The notes under the pieces: model-generated
The model's database searches: none
Seen by the model: only the letters and a program-made list of their open reading frames with translations
Told to the model about the DNA's origin: nothing
Part shown: piece by piece, positions 23,511-35,816 of the stretch
Layout: every line of letters starts with the position of its first letter
Numbering within the stretch: position 1 is the stretch's first letter
Translations under genes and position numbers: made by a program
Assembly: GCA_918026815.1 (NCBI GenBank)
Contig: CAKJVC010000092.1
Span: forward strand, 744,001-808,000
Length of the DNA stretch: 64,000 nt
Source: Chalara sp. BL73
Lineage: Eukaryota > Ascomycota > Leotiomycetes > Helotiales
Reading direction: 5' to 3'

Positions 23511-23802
23511 AAATATACTTTATTTAATGAATGGTCCCATACTTAGTATCAAGCCTCTTATCACTTCAATGCTTATGGAGTCTGTCACAAATTGCCTCTT
23601 CCTTTGAAACGTGTCAGCTTCACTTAAGCCTTTACCACTTTTACACTAATGTACAACTAACAATTGCTATTTACTCTTCTAGCGCCAAAGTTAGAATACA
23701 TTTAAAGCCGTTGTACAATAAAAATAACAATTTAACATTGGGAAAATTGTTTTACCTCTATTTTTTTTTCGTTTACTTAGCTCCTATGCTTTAGATATTT
23801 AC
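23511..23802. other. 3' flank of NACHT gene
   Basis: Short frames only; nothing supported. Confidence 0.45.
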
Positions 23803-24233
23803 TGTCACGAATCCAACCCTGGCGTCTAGTTGTAGACTAATAGATAGGTTTATTACAAGGATACTAAGTAAGGAGAAAAGGTTTTCTAGAATATCAAGGT
23901 ATTGTGAATCGATCTTCTCTTTCCTGGTCTAACCTGGGCAACCTGGGCAAGATTTGCCACATCATCACGTGTTTTAATTTCTCGCTGTTTAGTCAATCAC
24001 GCTTGATCCGACCTCCATTCGTGTTATTATAAGTATTCGAGCATAGCTTTCACATTATAGAGTAACAAATTCATTATAACCTCGTTATTACTCGCCGTTA
24101 TCTCTTTTATTAAAATAGTAAGTATACCAAAGTAAGCATTAAATAAGAAGCACGTTGCATTTCTTCTATAAGACCTCATTTCGCTATCTTTTTATTCGCA
24201 ACTCACGTAAGGGGAAAGAACCGGGTTTTTACA
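23803..24233. repeat. Possible solo LTR
   Basis: The stretch begins TGTCACGAATCCAACCC and ends ACCGGGTTTTTACA, so it has the TG...CA borders and about the length (431 bp) of a fungal Ty3-type LTR, with a promoter-like AT-rich middle. The 5-bp flanks (TTTAC and TATCG) do not match, and no internal retroelement sequence follows. The call rests on the borders only. Confidence 0.25.
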
Positions 24234-25749
24234 TATCGAACAATTTGCTCTACAATTGATGTTTAATTCTCGTGTTTACTGTAGAGGGGCAATACAACGA
24301 AGCAGAACCCTACATTACATAGTCAAGAATCATCTAACCAAACAAAGAACAGACTGCTGGTAATAGAACAAGAATCAAATAATCAAGCTGTACTAACTAG
24401 GTCATGAAAATGCCCTGAAAACTCTTGCTGTGAGGGAAAGAATAATATTGAAAGTGCAAGAAGCCTGCTTACTTCGCAGCCAAGTGCTAACCCTCGACTA
24501 ATGCACTCTCTTCTCATCATGTGCTGTCTAGTTTACACACAACTAAAAAACTCCCAAGAATATACTTTTGGAGTACGCCCAGCGTAATCCTCAAAATTCA
24601 AAAATCGAAATGATAATAAGAAGGAACGAGTTAATGAAAACACCAATTGTCTCCGCCATCGCAGATTTTGTACTGGCAATATTAGCCTGTACATCCTCTG
24701 GAACCTCCAAATAAAACACAGACAAGATCCTAATCGCCTCCTCCACGGCCCTCGGTCTCTTCGCCGGTGTCTGCGTGATAATCCGCACCACAACTGCTCT
24801 TCTCCTGCTCTGGCGTCCAACAGAACTTACTGTCGTGATTTGGTGGTTATGATTCCGACGTTAAGGCCGCTGTATAAGCAGATATTCTTAAGGCAGAGGA
24901 GAGGAGAGAGAGTTCGAGGTTGGGGGAGGGAGGGCAGATGAACTTTACGCCTTATGGTGGGAATGCCAAGGTTTCGATTTCAACGGGTACCCTTCTACAC
25001 AGATACGTGGGCGAATACTACTACAACACATATACAAACATTTAGTATGGATACTTCGTCAAGTGATAAAGGTATCCTTAACAATTCTGTTGGGCAGGGA
25101 GGAGTATGGGATGGAGGGAGAAACAAGTCGAGACACCAAATGGTGTGTGAAGATAGAGCGGTGGTGGAGTTTGAGAGGAGAACGGGGGAATGGCTTTTGA
25201 CGCCGGAGTTTGAGGCAATAAGTTAATTGAAGGCAGGAATCGGTTTGAAAGGCCGATAGAGATGCATTTGGATATGGGGTGGAATAGGAGATGGGAGATG
25301 GAGAGAGGCCGCAAGAGGTGTATGCAGAGAGGAGTAGGAGTAAGAGGTGGAAAGATAGGAGGCAGGGGCAGAAGTGGGATGCTGGCTGAGAACAATTTAC
25401 CCACTCTTTTGTTGCAAGAAATACATTGTAATGCTATAAGGTTTTCTTTGGCTGTAAAACTGAATTGGCGAATATACTCCTTTTTTGTAGCTTCTTCCAG
25501 TCAATTATTCATCAAACTTGAATCATGATATCTCTCTGCTACTCCATGAAACTGCACCTCGTCTACGGCACTTTGGGTGTTCTATTCCCACTTTATGGGT
25601 TGCATCTGGTTGGAACATTACAAGTGCAACATAAGGTTCAATGGTTGACCTACAGCAACTTGGATTGGGGACGACAAGGGCAAGTACACAAAGATATATC
25701 GCTTGAGAAAGCATGTGTGAGGCAACCCAGGAGAATTGGACATTGATGT
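24234..25749. other. Intergenic, no gene supported
   Basis: A minus-strand frame at 24791-24591 ends in a hydrophobic stretch (VFINSFLLIIISIFEF) but has no recognisable partner exons. Purine-rich sequence fills 24880-25380. Confidence 0.4.
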
Positions 25750-28445
25750 TTAAGCATTATATAGATCCTCATCATCAACGACAGGACTATACATGGTATA
25801 CATAGTACAAAAAGAACAATCATGCCATCTCCCTTCTCCAGAAGAAGACCACACCCAGACTCGTAAAGTACCGCTACATGTCCCGCAAGCTGGCCCAATG
25901 TCTCCAAAAGGAGACGTCTGGCCGTGGTCCTGGTCCTGGCTTTCTATGTGCGTTGTTTCACCATACGGATCGGCGAAGACGTAGCTTTGGGCTTCGGGTA
26001 CCGGAGTGGAAGTAGGGATTACGGCTTCAGGATCTTGCGAACCAAGTGGTGGGCGTCCAGCAGTTGCGTTAGAGATTGAAGACGGAGTTTGCGAAGGTGA
26101 TAGGTGTCCGGAAGTCGCGTCGGAGATTGAAAGCCGGCGAACTAGATGTCTTGGTGTCTGTTGGTTTTGACTGGGGTCGCTTGTCGTTGGCTCCGAACTA
26201 GACGGAAGGTTTCGTTGGGGAGCCAGACTCGACATGATGCGTTGCATATCAATCACCGAACCTACAACTGAGAGCATTTGTTCCAGGGAGCTAGATCCTT
26301 CTTCCTGTGCCGAAGTGTCCTCAGACGGAGGTACTAGGAGACCAAGCGTGACAGAGAGGCAATTAGAGAACCATTCTATCTGACCTTGGAAGTCATTGGC
26401 TGGTGGTAGACCTCGCTGGTCTGCTGTAGCGTTGACTACATTTTGAAAGAGAAGCTGGAACCTCTGTCGGTTTTGAACGGCTTGTGAGACGTTTGGCTCA
26501 TGAACTAGAGAAGTAGATGGTTAGTATAGGTAGGCCACTAAGTAAGAGCTTGTGCCAATCTCTGCGTACACCGAGATTAGAATATCCTAACAAAGCTAGC
26601 ATATATGTGACTCGGCGGGTTGCTAAGGTGCAGCGGTCTAACAAGATACCCAAGGACAGCTGTAACATTCTCACTCAGAGCCTCCAGCTATGCCTAAACC
26701 ACCGGAATATTCTAAAACTCGGGGATCGGTGTACATAGAGTATTGGCACAAGTTTTTGTCGTGGCTGGAGAAGACACATACAGGGATGTGAGGGAACAGG
26801 TAGACTCTCAAACAGCGTTTCCCAGATGGTATACCACTTCGCAAGCTCTCGCTCACAAAAGGCTAATTTCTTGAGATCTCCATCAGAGAGTTCTGATTTA
26901 GGGCGAGTGATACCACAAAGAGTTACAACATTACGCAAGATCCAGGATTTCATATCTAAATCATTCTCGTTCTCGAGAGTCCAGGTCCGGAATCGCAACT
27001 TCTCGTCTAACTTGGCTTTCATATCACAATCAATCACATCGTCGCCGATTGGCGGCTTTGTGGTATTGCACCTGCGTTGGTGATCGTTTTTACTGCTCAC
27101 TGCAGTCAGGCCCTCAAAGATCATGTAGCATCGTTGGCAGCGCACTACTATGTGGTAATCCTTGAAGTGACTGGAGTGGTGTTAGTACGCATTTGAAATG
27201 AGTCGTGAGACCACTTGCTCTAATATATGATGGATTAGAGCATATCCTTGGCTTGTAGAAAGCCTTCCATTCTTTCGGCAGTGCGTTATGCAACATTTCG
27301 CGCGGAATGGGCACTTGAACCGAGGTCTGGTTGCTTTCTTAACCGGTAGGGTAGGTGGCGAGGAAGGAGGGTCCTTTTTGTTGCGTTTCGAGTTTTGGTC
27401 CTTTCCATTGTCATCACGCTCTATGTCCCTCGATCGTTTACTTGCACCTTGTGTACGCTTATTTGATGTGGAACTTCTAGAATTTGGTACTCTCGAGCCA
27501 ACGGATTGTGCAGGCTTGGAACCCTGCGCATGCTCTGTGTTCCCACTGTGCTCCGGCTGTAAAAGGGTATCAAGTCCACTGCCATCAAAAAGAGGTAGAA
27601 TCAGGTTCACTTCAGCACCCAATCGATGGATTAGGAGATCAGCTAATACCTGATCATTCGCCGCAAGGTGCGACAAACTCTCACGGAAGTTTTCGTGATG
27701 AGTTTCCGTGATATTTTCGAAATTGTCCTCAGGATTGAGGTCTGCGACTTGCGAGCTGTCATCTGAGGCAATTCCAGTTTTGTCAGGGAGACCGACAAAA
27801 GGAATTTTGTCCTCGGGAGGCAACCGGATCTCAAGCTGTCGGGGTCCAAATCCTGCTTGAGGTTCGAATATGTGAACCGAATGGTGGTCTACTTTGAGGT
27901 CGACTTTACTCGATAGAAGCCTCAGTGATTCTTTATGATCGTCCAGATCTGGAAGACTTGCGAAACTCCTACTTTGCAATCCGTAAGCAATGACTTCGTG
28001 TCGTTCGGGGAAACACAGCCATCTCCTAATTTGCGGTGAACGATAAGAAGTATCTGTATTGGCGTGATAAGTGTGTCGTGTACGAGCACTGCGGTCAGAT
28101 CCGACTGTCCCATTCTCGGCGACAAGACTCAACGCGCCGAGACCTTCTTCCATCCCATAGCTTCCGAAGCTTCTTTGTTGTTGTGTACTATGAGCGGTCC
28201 GAGGCACTGAGGGAACGCAATCTGTCGTTGGATGAGTTTCCGCGCCGTCCACTGAGTCATCTGTTCCAGTGGTGGCCATGGATGACACATTAGGCGTCCA
28301 CAGCCTTCCATCTGGTCTGTTCACATGGCCTTGTTCCACCTCGTCGCGTCCGAACCATAGAAGGTTCAATCCGCGGATGTTCGGAAGCCTGGAAACAGTT
28401 TCATTAGCAAGGAAACCCCCATTTGAGATAGATCACTCACGGCAT
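25750..28445 (-). CDS. C2H2-like zinc-finger protein, GC-AG intron
   Basis: Model on the minus strand: 28445-28441 (5 nt), 28388-27219, 27170-26782, 26504-25750; 772 residues, all phases agree. Intron 1 is 52 bp, GTGAGT...CAG. Intron 2 is 48 bp and starts with GCAAGT; only this GC-AG splice joins KCPFRAKCC...IHHIL to DHFKDYHIVVRCQRCYMIF, giving the fungal arrangement in which a CPF/Y segment, an I-H-x3-(E/D)-H helix and C-x2-C...H-x3-C form paired zinc fingers. Intron 3 is 277 bp and may hide a small exon. The N-terminal ~360 residues are polar with few motifs, ending in a Lys/Arg-rich stretch (QNSKRNKKD) that could be a nuclear signal. After the fingers comes a Trp-rich helix (FRTWTLENENDLDM, WYTIWETLF) usual in this family, then a Ser/Pro/Gln-rich tail. 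Likely nuclear; target unknown. An alternative start is the ATG at 28279. Confidence 0.78.
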
Positions 28446-31400
28446 CCTAGTTCTGAACACAATTAAGCTGCTGAGATTTGTCAAGTGATATGCTTGGTGG
28501 TATGCCGTAGCTTTTGCTTCAAGGGCATAAGTTGAGAGTTTAAGGAGAGAAAGGACTATGAGCCCTTATGGTTAAGGTCGTATTCGACGTGAGCGGAGTC
28601 TTGGACCGCCCCCAAATTCTTCTTCTGGTGGTACACTCCAAAAGAAGCCGAATACCAAATTATGAAGAATTTTCATGCTTGCGACGTGGAGGGTTCGGTG
28701 TTTTGAATCTTCTGGTGTCGCTGGATTCAAAAGTTGTAGTTGCAAGAGTCTGCAAGTGGCGGAAGATTAAGCATTGGCAATCTACGGCGGGGAATAACGA
28801 CGGTTCGCTGCAAATGATATTCTACCAGACTCCCGAGGCACAGAAGAGAAACACATTTGGATTTGAACACAAATTTGAATCGAGTCATCAGAAATATCAT
28901 ATCAAGACGAATATTTTAGATTATTTTCGGTAGCATAACGATTTAAAGAGCCGTGCGACGTGTTCTATGATCTACAACACTACTCACCGTTTCCCTTAGG
29001 ACCCCTGGCCCCGCAATCGTCTTGAATATGGGGTTGTCGGCCCCTTATTCTCCACCATAGAGGAGACCAGGGACGGCCCGTCGCACAACATGAGGCTAGT
29101 GCAAAAGCCCGAACTATACAGCTCAACTAAAGTTTATGTACAAATTAGATGCTAACACATAATACGACTATTTTGAATGAAATAGTTCGGCATTCATTCA
29201 GCTCTTTGTAGAACATGAAGCATGGGTCCCGCTTTGATGAGAGCCTTCCGGCATCTGGGCAGTTGGCTGCGGTTATTGAGTATAGCGTGTATTAAGACAC
29301 GAAATGCTCTCCACGTGTAATAGACCAAGTTAATCAAGTCTCAGATCGCCAACCCGACCTACTGCCGCTGCTGGAACTGATTACTTTTCCAGTACTTTCA
29401 TGTCTCACTTAACGTCACCCCTTTGCTAAGTTCAGGAGTTCCAACTTTCTGCACTAGAAAACATCGCAACTTCGTTCCAAACAACAATACCTGCGACAAC
29501 ACAGCTTTCACAATAGCAGTTACCTGCCGTGAGCCGTGTACTTAAGGTAATACGCTCCTTGTCTGACGGCGTAGTCTTCGAACTATCGACACACTTACTC
29601 CCCTCATCGCAATGCAAACGGGCCCGTTCACTTGCTTCAAACAACTCATTTGATTGGTCTTGTCGATATAGAGGCCAAGATCAAGACTAAAGTAACAACG
29701 GTTCATTCACCTCAACATGTGTGGACTGTGCTAGGCCAGCCGTCGGCCTCAAATCTGGTCTCAGGTATCACAGCCCAGGCATGTAGCCGGCAAGCATCTG
29801 GGACCTTGTTCCTAAGGCTTTAATCCTAAACCCACATGAGAGTCACGGAGCCTCTCAGCGGGACCCCTCCCACGACCGTATCATCTCCTTTGATTGCCCA
29901 GTATCAACTCAGGCTCTACAAGAGACCTTGGTGCTTTGCGTTGACTTTGGTGGTGATACCCTCCATGAGGCCGGGTATATTGGTTGAGATTTTGGCTCAC
30001 CAAGCGGGCTTGGGCCTGTGAACGGCTGCTGTGCTGCTGTGCTGCTGTAGTTTCTTGTGTTGAGATGTATTTGTTTTCTGTAATTGGCTAGAGAGCTAGC
30101 TGTAGCACTGAACTTTGACGTGGCGTGCCTAAACAAGAATGCCTGCCTTTTGCAATTCCGTTGTTGACACACCGCGTGGAAGGAATGCTGGAAATCTGCC
30201 TAAATCCTGCGTCTCATGACTTTCATTACAAAAATATCCCTCTGAGCTCTCAATGTCAACCTCCCATCTCGAGATGTTCTGCGGACCACATTACTATGTG
30301 ATCCAAGCTGAGTTCCCCATTGGACCCTTGGAAAACTGCGAGACAGACCGCCCGGGCATCAATAGGGAGTGCAAAGGATGATCAGGAAATGAGTTGAAGG
30401 CTTCAGCCACTTGGCGCAGATACGGCCACTTGACCTCGGCAATTATACTCCTTATAGAATCGAATAGATTTATGCTTAGATGACACAAGATCGAAGGTCA
30501 ACCTAGTTTCCTGTCGCTTGTCAGTTGGAACGTTATTGCTACTGCCACAAAGTGAGGTCGGACCACGTGGAGGCTAAGGAGTACCCCCACATACAGTTGG
30601 AGAACCAAGGCCGAAGGTTTCTCCTACAGGGGACACTTTCTTAGAGTGGTAATAATATTTCTTGATCACCCACCACACAGTCCACCTAGACTGTGTCTTT
30701 TCCACAGAATTGCAATGCATTTGTATTCCAAGGATGCCTCCCAGTAATATCGTATTCCAAATCCAGCTTCCCATGTCGCTCTCGGACAAATCGGATCAGT
30801 CTTGAAATTCCAATCGTATGGTTTGCTGCTTCGAGCCCAAAGGGGGATTCTAGGATCCGAGTTATGACTTCCCCTCTTTGTTTGTGTAAAAAAAACATTG
30901 GAGACAACAAGGTTCATCCTGAGTCCTCTCTCTATTCGGATGCAAGAGATTAGAACTGTTAGAGTCGTAGATGTCCACACTAACTTTCATAGTCGAAGTG
31001 CTGATAAAAGTGGATACATACTAGCCTTTTTAAAGCGCATCTAGAGCTTCCAGTTCTCTAAAAGTGGGTTAAGCAGACTCTCACCATCTCCCAAGCCCAG
31101 GATAAACGGCTGTGTTGCGAGTTGCATGTGCGGCATCCTGCATGGCCCAAACTTAATTGAACTATTTGCGACTGAACAGAGAGCTTAAAGATTCCTAAAT
31201 CCGCCTGTCCTCTAGTAAGAGTAGAGGTTATACTAACCATACTCAACCGTGCCACGAGAGTCGCATAAGCTGTTATCCATACATTATACTTATCAATAAA
31301 TGGAAATATCTGCTAGTTCTCCATTAACAATGACCTCCCCGTGCATACCATAGCCTAATGGTGTAGTTGCGATCAGGTGGCTGACAAGCATGTGTCCAAG

Positions 31401-32053
31401 ATACGAGATAGTGTAATCCCTTTTGTGTCTAAACAGTCCGCCATATTCTAACATTGTGAGGCTGAATAATTAGTTATATGCTCTCTGACAAAGAGGGATC
31501 AAAATCTGCTCTAGCAGAAAACTTGTAAAGGAGCAGAAACGGCAAAAATACAATAAGGAAGTTGTAGTCGAGGCACACAGAAGCCAAAGTAGGCTCGGCA
31601 TTATAAGCATGTTCAGGATGGCTCACGCTCTGCTCAGGTATGCTCACCGTAGGCTCAGGATAACGCAGCAGTTGCTCACATTCAGAGATTATAAATATAG
31701 TAAATTATATCCCATTCTTCCTCCTCCCCCCCTCAGGGATATCTTGCTCTTTTTGTCCATTTATGATAATAGTCTTCGTTGTAAGAAACTTGGACTGGGT
31801 TTTGTTCTTGTAGATTTGTCTATTAGTAGCAGTGCCGAATTTAAACAACGCACCAAGCTAACAGAAAGATATAACGCGAAATGTTTAGTCTTGAATTTTA
31901 AAGATCCTGTTATATACACAAGTCAGTCCCTTCCCCGGGTAGCTAAACCATCAAAGCGGTCCTGCATGATGCACTCCCCCCCCCCCCCCTTCTTCGATAT
32001 CTCACGAAGTAGGAAATTTTTCCCCTTGATCCCACTATCACATCAATCAGTAT
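28446..32053. other. Gene-poor region, no gene supported
   Basis: Around 3.6 kb. Frames such as 28568-28933 (+), 29909-30172 (-) and 30574-30980 (-) lack family motifs and plausible exon partners. A C-run lies at about 31977-31988. I see no repeat with clear ends. Confidence 0.4.
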
Positions 32054-32607
32054 TCACGTGCCGCTCAAGAAATTGAGAAGACCTGCATGTTCAGCAATAC
32101 AGCCTGCCTCCCACCGAAACCTATCCACTATCTCACCGAACCCACTTCTATAATTCAGCCAACCCTGAGGGCTCGTGAACTGGGTCCGGAGGACGGTGAT
32201 CTGCTGGTTTCCCCAGATGGGGCTGAGGATATTCCATGCGCTGTCAAAGCCGTTCTGCGCCGCGGGGTTGTGGTTCTATTTGAATCTTGTTAAATAACGC
32301 ATTCTTAAACTTTTCCTGGCCGGTGCAAGGAAGGAAAATTGGTATCAGAAGGTGGGAGCAAACATACAATGTAGCCTTGATTGATGTACTCAAAAGCCGC
32401 GGTAATGTTCTTGGTCACGAGGAATTCATGGGCGAATTTATCGAATCTTGCCTTTGTCTCTGTTGCATTTGGTGCTGGGGTAATCGGTTGGCAGGGCTTA
32501 GGCTTAGCGGGAGCTCGTTTCATGATATCTGCATTCTCCAGTGAAGTTGGGGCGGTAAGCACTGCCGCTGGGGAAAGCAGTGCTGTGAGCAAGAAGGCCA
32601 CGCGCAT
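32054..32607 (-). CDS. Small secreted SnoaL-like protein
   Basis: Exons 32607-32368 and 32275-32054; intron 92 bp (GTATGT...ATAG), phase 0; 153 residues. The start chosen is the ATG opening a signal peptide, MRVAFLLTALLSPAAVLTA; an ATG at 32640 adds 11 residues. After a possible prosequence ending in KR comes the core ARFDKFAHEFLVTKNITAAF, EYINQGYI joined to NHNPAAQNGFDSAWNILSPI, and GFGEIVDRFRWEAGCIAEH. This is the pattern of the fungal secreted SnoaL/NTF2-like proteins, whose fold is a curved sheet around a pocket; function of this group is not established. Relatives usually go on with W-D after IAEH; here the frame leaves the pattern and stops after 10 more residues (ending FLSGT), so the C terminus may be shortened by a frameshift or use another exon. 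Confidence 0.78.
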
Positions 32608-32702
32608 TTTGAAGAGTCGAGAGTTTTGGACAGACAACAAAGATTCCGGAAAGCTTCAGTAAATAGTATGATGGAAGCCGCCTAACTTGAAAATGTTAGC
32701 AT

Positions 32703-32712
32703 TTATATATAC
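32703..32712 (-). promoter_or_regulatory. TATA-like box of SnoaL-like gene
   Basis: Minus strand reads GTATATATAAATG, about 100 bp upstream of the chosen start codon, a usual distance for a fungal TATA box. No experiment or second site supports it. Confidence 0.35.
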
Positions 32713-35479
32713 AATCTGATGTTTGTTCCAAGAAGCGGAGAACGAGTCATGTTGCCACGACGTAAAGTAGTTGTTCATCACTTACACAGGCTATTTCAGA
32801 TGAAGTCGTTCAAAGTCTTGGGTTCGTAATGTTACTGGGTTTTAAGTTGTTGATGATTGAACCCGAAATATTTGCCGGTTCACGCCCTTGCAGTCGAGCA
32901 GCGCCGAAACTTTGTATATATAGCCTGAATGTCCAACCTTAAATTCTGCTACCTTCTAAAACTGAAAAACAAACAGACAGCAAAGTCGCCCAAAGAGATA
33001 CAAAATATGACACAGCTTTGAGTGCAGGAGTCAGAGAAAACGGCAGGTGCGCTGAAGTAGTTCATGATCGAAGCTAAGGAAGAGGATGTGGTACAAGTAC
33101 ATCGCATATATGATGCATCCCCTGGCCCGGCTTGGGACTTTTGATGTCGGCAGTTTTTCCCTTTGCCTCATTGAATTTTTAAGTCCCGAGAGGCGGGTAG
33201 GTGCAGATACTGGCAGAACAATCGCCGAGACTCTTCCACGAGATGCGCATGCTTTGTAATATGTCATCCCCCAAAAGTGAGCACCCGTAACGCGATACCA
33301 GCTGACTTACCTATGAAATCGCTCTATGCCTTCATTACAAGCTGGACATACTTCGCAACTAATATAGCTCAAAACTTGTAAATTTTACACCACCGGCCAT
33401 CGGGTGCTTGCATATACAGACTTACGGGAAAGCTCGGTTATGATATTCTCAGCGCTTCTAGTATAAATAATCATGTTCTTTATTACATTTCCCTTCTTGG
33501 AATATGCGGCCGATATTCCCAGCAAACAGCCTAGGCCCTAGAAATTCCAGTGAGCCACTGTCTGAAGATTTTGAGCCTTGATATAAATATTCTCAGGAAC
33601 CTTTCTGTTGGAATGTATGTACATAGTTTCGCGCGTTCCACCGGATCACGGGGATTGTGGGTCTTCTACCACCTATGTATCTCCCTGGCAATAGGCCGTG
33701 GCTTAGAACAATAATCAATCAACGAATACCAGAACCGCACAAACAAGAGCGTAGTCACGGGTACTACGCCTTTTGCTACGTGGTAGGTATCCTGACACTT
33801 TCTCGTATTTTTAGGATAAGGCACGAAAGCGAAACCCAAGCATTCACAAACTGCAACACAAAATGTAAATGGCAATATAGAAGTATGGTTTCCGCAAGAG
33901 GGCTTTAAAGTTCTTGAGTGCGTGTACAATCTGCTACTAACAAGTATCCATTGCTATCGCTTGAACACATTTTTCAATCAGGAAGTTGATATGCGCAACA
34001 TTTAACCAGAGAACTTTCCCTATTGTCGCTGCCGTTATTATTGCCTAGCGCTGTTTCTTTTGTATTTTGCGGCTGGCAAGCATTGTCTTTCTCTTGCTAT
34101 GTCATGCACAAGAAGAGATACGATGTAGGTACCAGGGTGGTAAGTGTGCAAAGCAAAGATGGGATCAAACTTGTAATCCTAACATTGCTTCGCTTTCCCT
34201 GAAGAAATATTCTGCGGCGAGGGCTCATGCTGATGCTTCACAAACGCCTTGCACCTCTAATTATTTACTACCTTTCCGTAAGATAACAGCGACGACGTTA
34301 ACAACAAAAGACCGGTAGCAGCATGTAAAAAGTGAGTAAAGTGGCGTTAATATAAACGTAAAGTGTCAAGCTATTCTTTCCTTCAACTTTGGCATTCATG
34401 CAGCTACATCTGTTTATTTGTCTTCCAATGCGCAGCCCTATCGCAAGTGCCTACCTAGTTGCACCATGCCCCAGCTACAAGCGTCAAATGCTTGAAGGTC
34501 CAATACCCCTTGGAGCTATCAGCGCTGCATATTTATAGCCCCAAAACCCAAGCGTAAGCGCATCGCTAGACAATCCGCTCCCTTCTCAACAAACGAAGCA
34601 CATTCAAAGATTCAAAACGGCCCATTTCCTCCCTCTTAAATCCCTCGGTCCTTGCGTGGCTTTCAACACGCCAAATCAAATAGTACAAAGCGCTCACGCC
34701 CCCAAGATTTATCCCTCAGAGCTGAACTTCCGGCCTTCTGTAAACCCGATTTTCTGCGCCCGCCAAACCGCATTTTGACATCTTCGTGCACCATCACAAC
34801 ACGCTGTTCGTCATCCATAAATTAGCATGCCGCTGGCATTTTGATTTCCTCCCCAAAAAGCCGAACAAGCAGCAAGCCAACAAAGTAAGGGGTACGTAAA
34901 GCAAGCCAAACGATGCCCAGTTGCTGCTCGCTTGGCTGTAGTTTTGAAGCAAAAGGCTAGGTCTGCATTTACGCCGAAATAAAGCGCATGTCTAAAAAAT
35001 AGTACAGAGAGCATAACGGGTAATTGCTAAAGAATGAGGGAATGCATGGTATGTTGCTGTTCACGGAACCGTTGATGTCACCGGGTTCCGGATGTATAAT
35101 ATACGATAAGGAGCTCGTGCCAAAACATGCATGTTTCGCTTTATAATACAATTAGCTTTGCTTACATATGCTTGGCGTTAAAAACCTGCTTCTTTGAAAT
35201 ATATCACGTTTCCCTACCGCTTGGTTATATGTCGTTCTCATCAGGCAAGGTTATGATTCCTGGCCGCTTAAACGTCTGGCAATCCCATCTTTTATATTAC
35301 GCATCACGTTGCGCATCCTGATTTACGCGCGCCTGCTTGATCTGCATGCCCCTCCATGAAGCAAAGATGTATGGCGGGGTATGTGACTTGCGTTAATTCC
35401 CCCGCCTGGAAAGGTATATAAAACTACGATATCCACATGCCAAGAAAATGCAACCCCCATACGAATTTAGTTATAAATG
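32713..35479. other. Gene-poor region, no gene supported
   Basis: Only short frames; one at 34067-34318 (+) begins with a signal-like stretch but with TTG rather than ATG. No motif recognised. Confidence 0.4.
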
Positions 35480-35677
35480 CTAGCAGCCTTCCTTATCCTC
35501 CCTCTCAAGCTCAAAACCTCCAAGCTGGGTGGGCCCCGGAACTGCAGGAAGCGGTTTGCCCTCGCAAATACCTCCCCTTCTGAGCTTCATGCTTCCTTCA
35601 GCATCGGAACTTGCTACTGAGTTTACGCTAGAAAATAACAACAACAGACAGCTTGACAAGTATAACACAATTGACAT
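35480..35677 (-). CDS. Candidate small secreted peptide (uncertain)
   Basis: From the ATG at 35677 the frame gives 65 residues: MSIVLYLSSCLLLLFSSVNS is a good signal peptide, followed by a short charged mature part containing LRRGGICEGKPLPAVPGP and ending in EGC. It has two cysteines in the mature part. Chance occurrence is possible because the frame is short; no family is recognised. Confidence 0.25.
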   Translation of the reverse strand: MSIVLYLSSCLLLLFSSVNSVASSDAEGSMKLRRGGICEGKPLPAVPGPTQLGGFELEREDKEGC

Positions 35678-35816
35678 TAAATATGGAGGAATGAGTGGGT
35701 TGAGGCACGAGGACAGCAATGAGAATGACAACAGGAATCGATACAACAGTCAGGTTATTGAAATCATGTTCATGTTTAGTAAAAGCCATGGCTAGAATGA
35801 AGCTTCCGAATTGTAA

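Noticed and set aside
24591..24791. Minus-strand frame with hydrophobic C-terminus
   Set aside because: Short, start codon doubtful, overlapping frame equally open; no homologous pattern recognised.
28568..28933. 121-codon plus-strand frame
   Set aside because: No recognisable domain and directly upstream of the divergent zinc-finger gene; likely leader or promoter DNA.
31977..31988. Homopolymer C run, with other G/C runs at 238-248, about 18510 and about 43680
   Set aside because: Simple homopolymers, perhaps with sequencing length error; no sign of function.
34067..34318. Possible small secreted protein
   Set aside because: The signal-like stretch starts with TTG and there is no upstream ATG or exon in frame.
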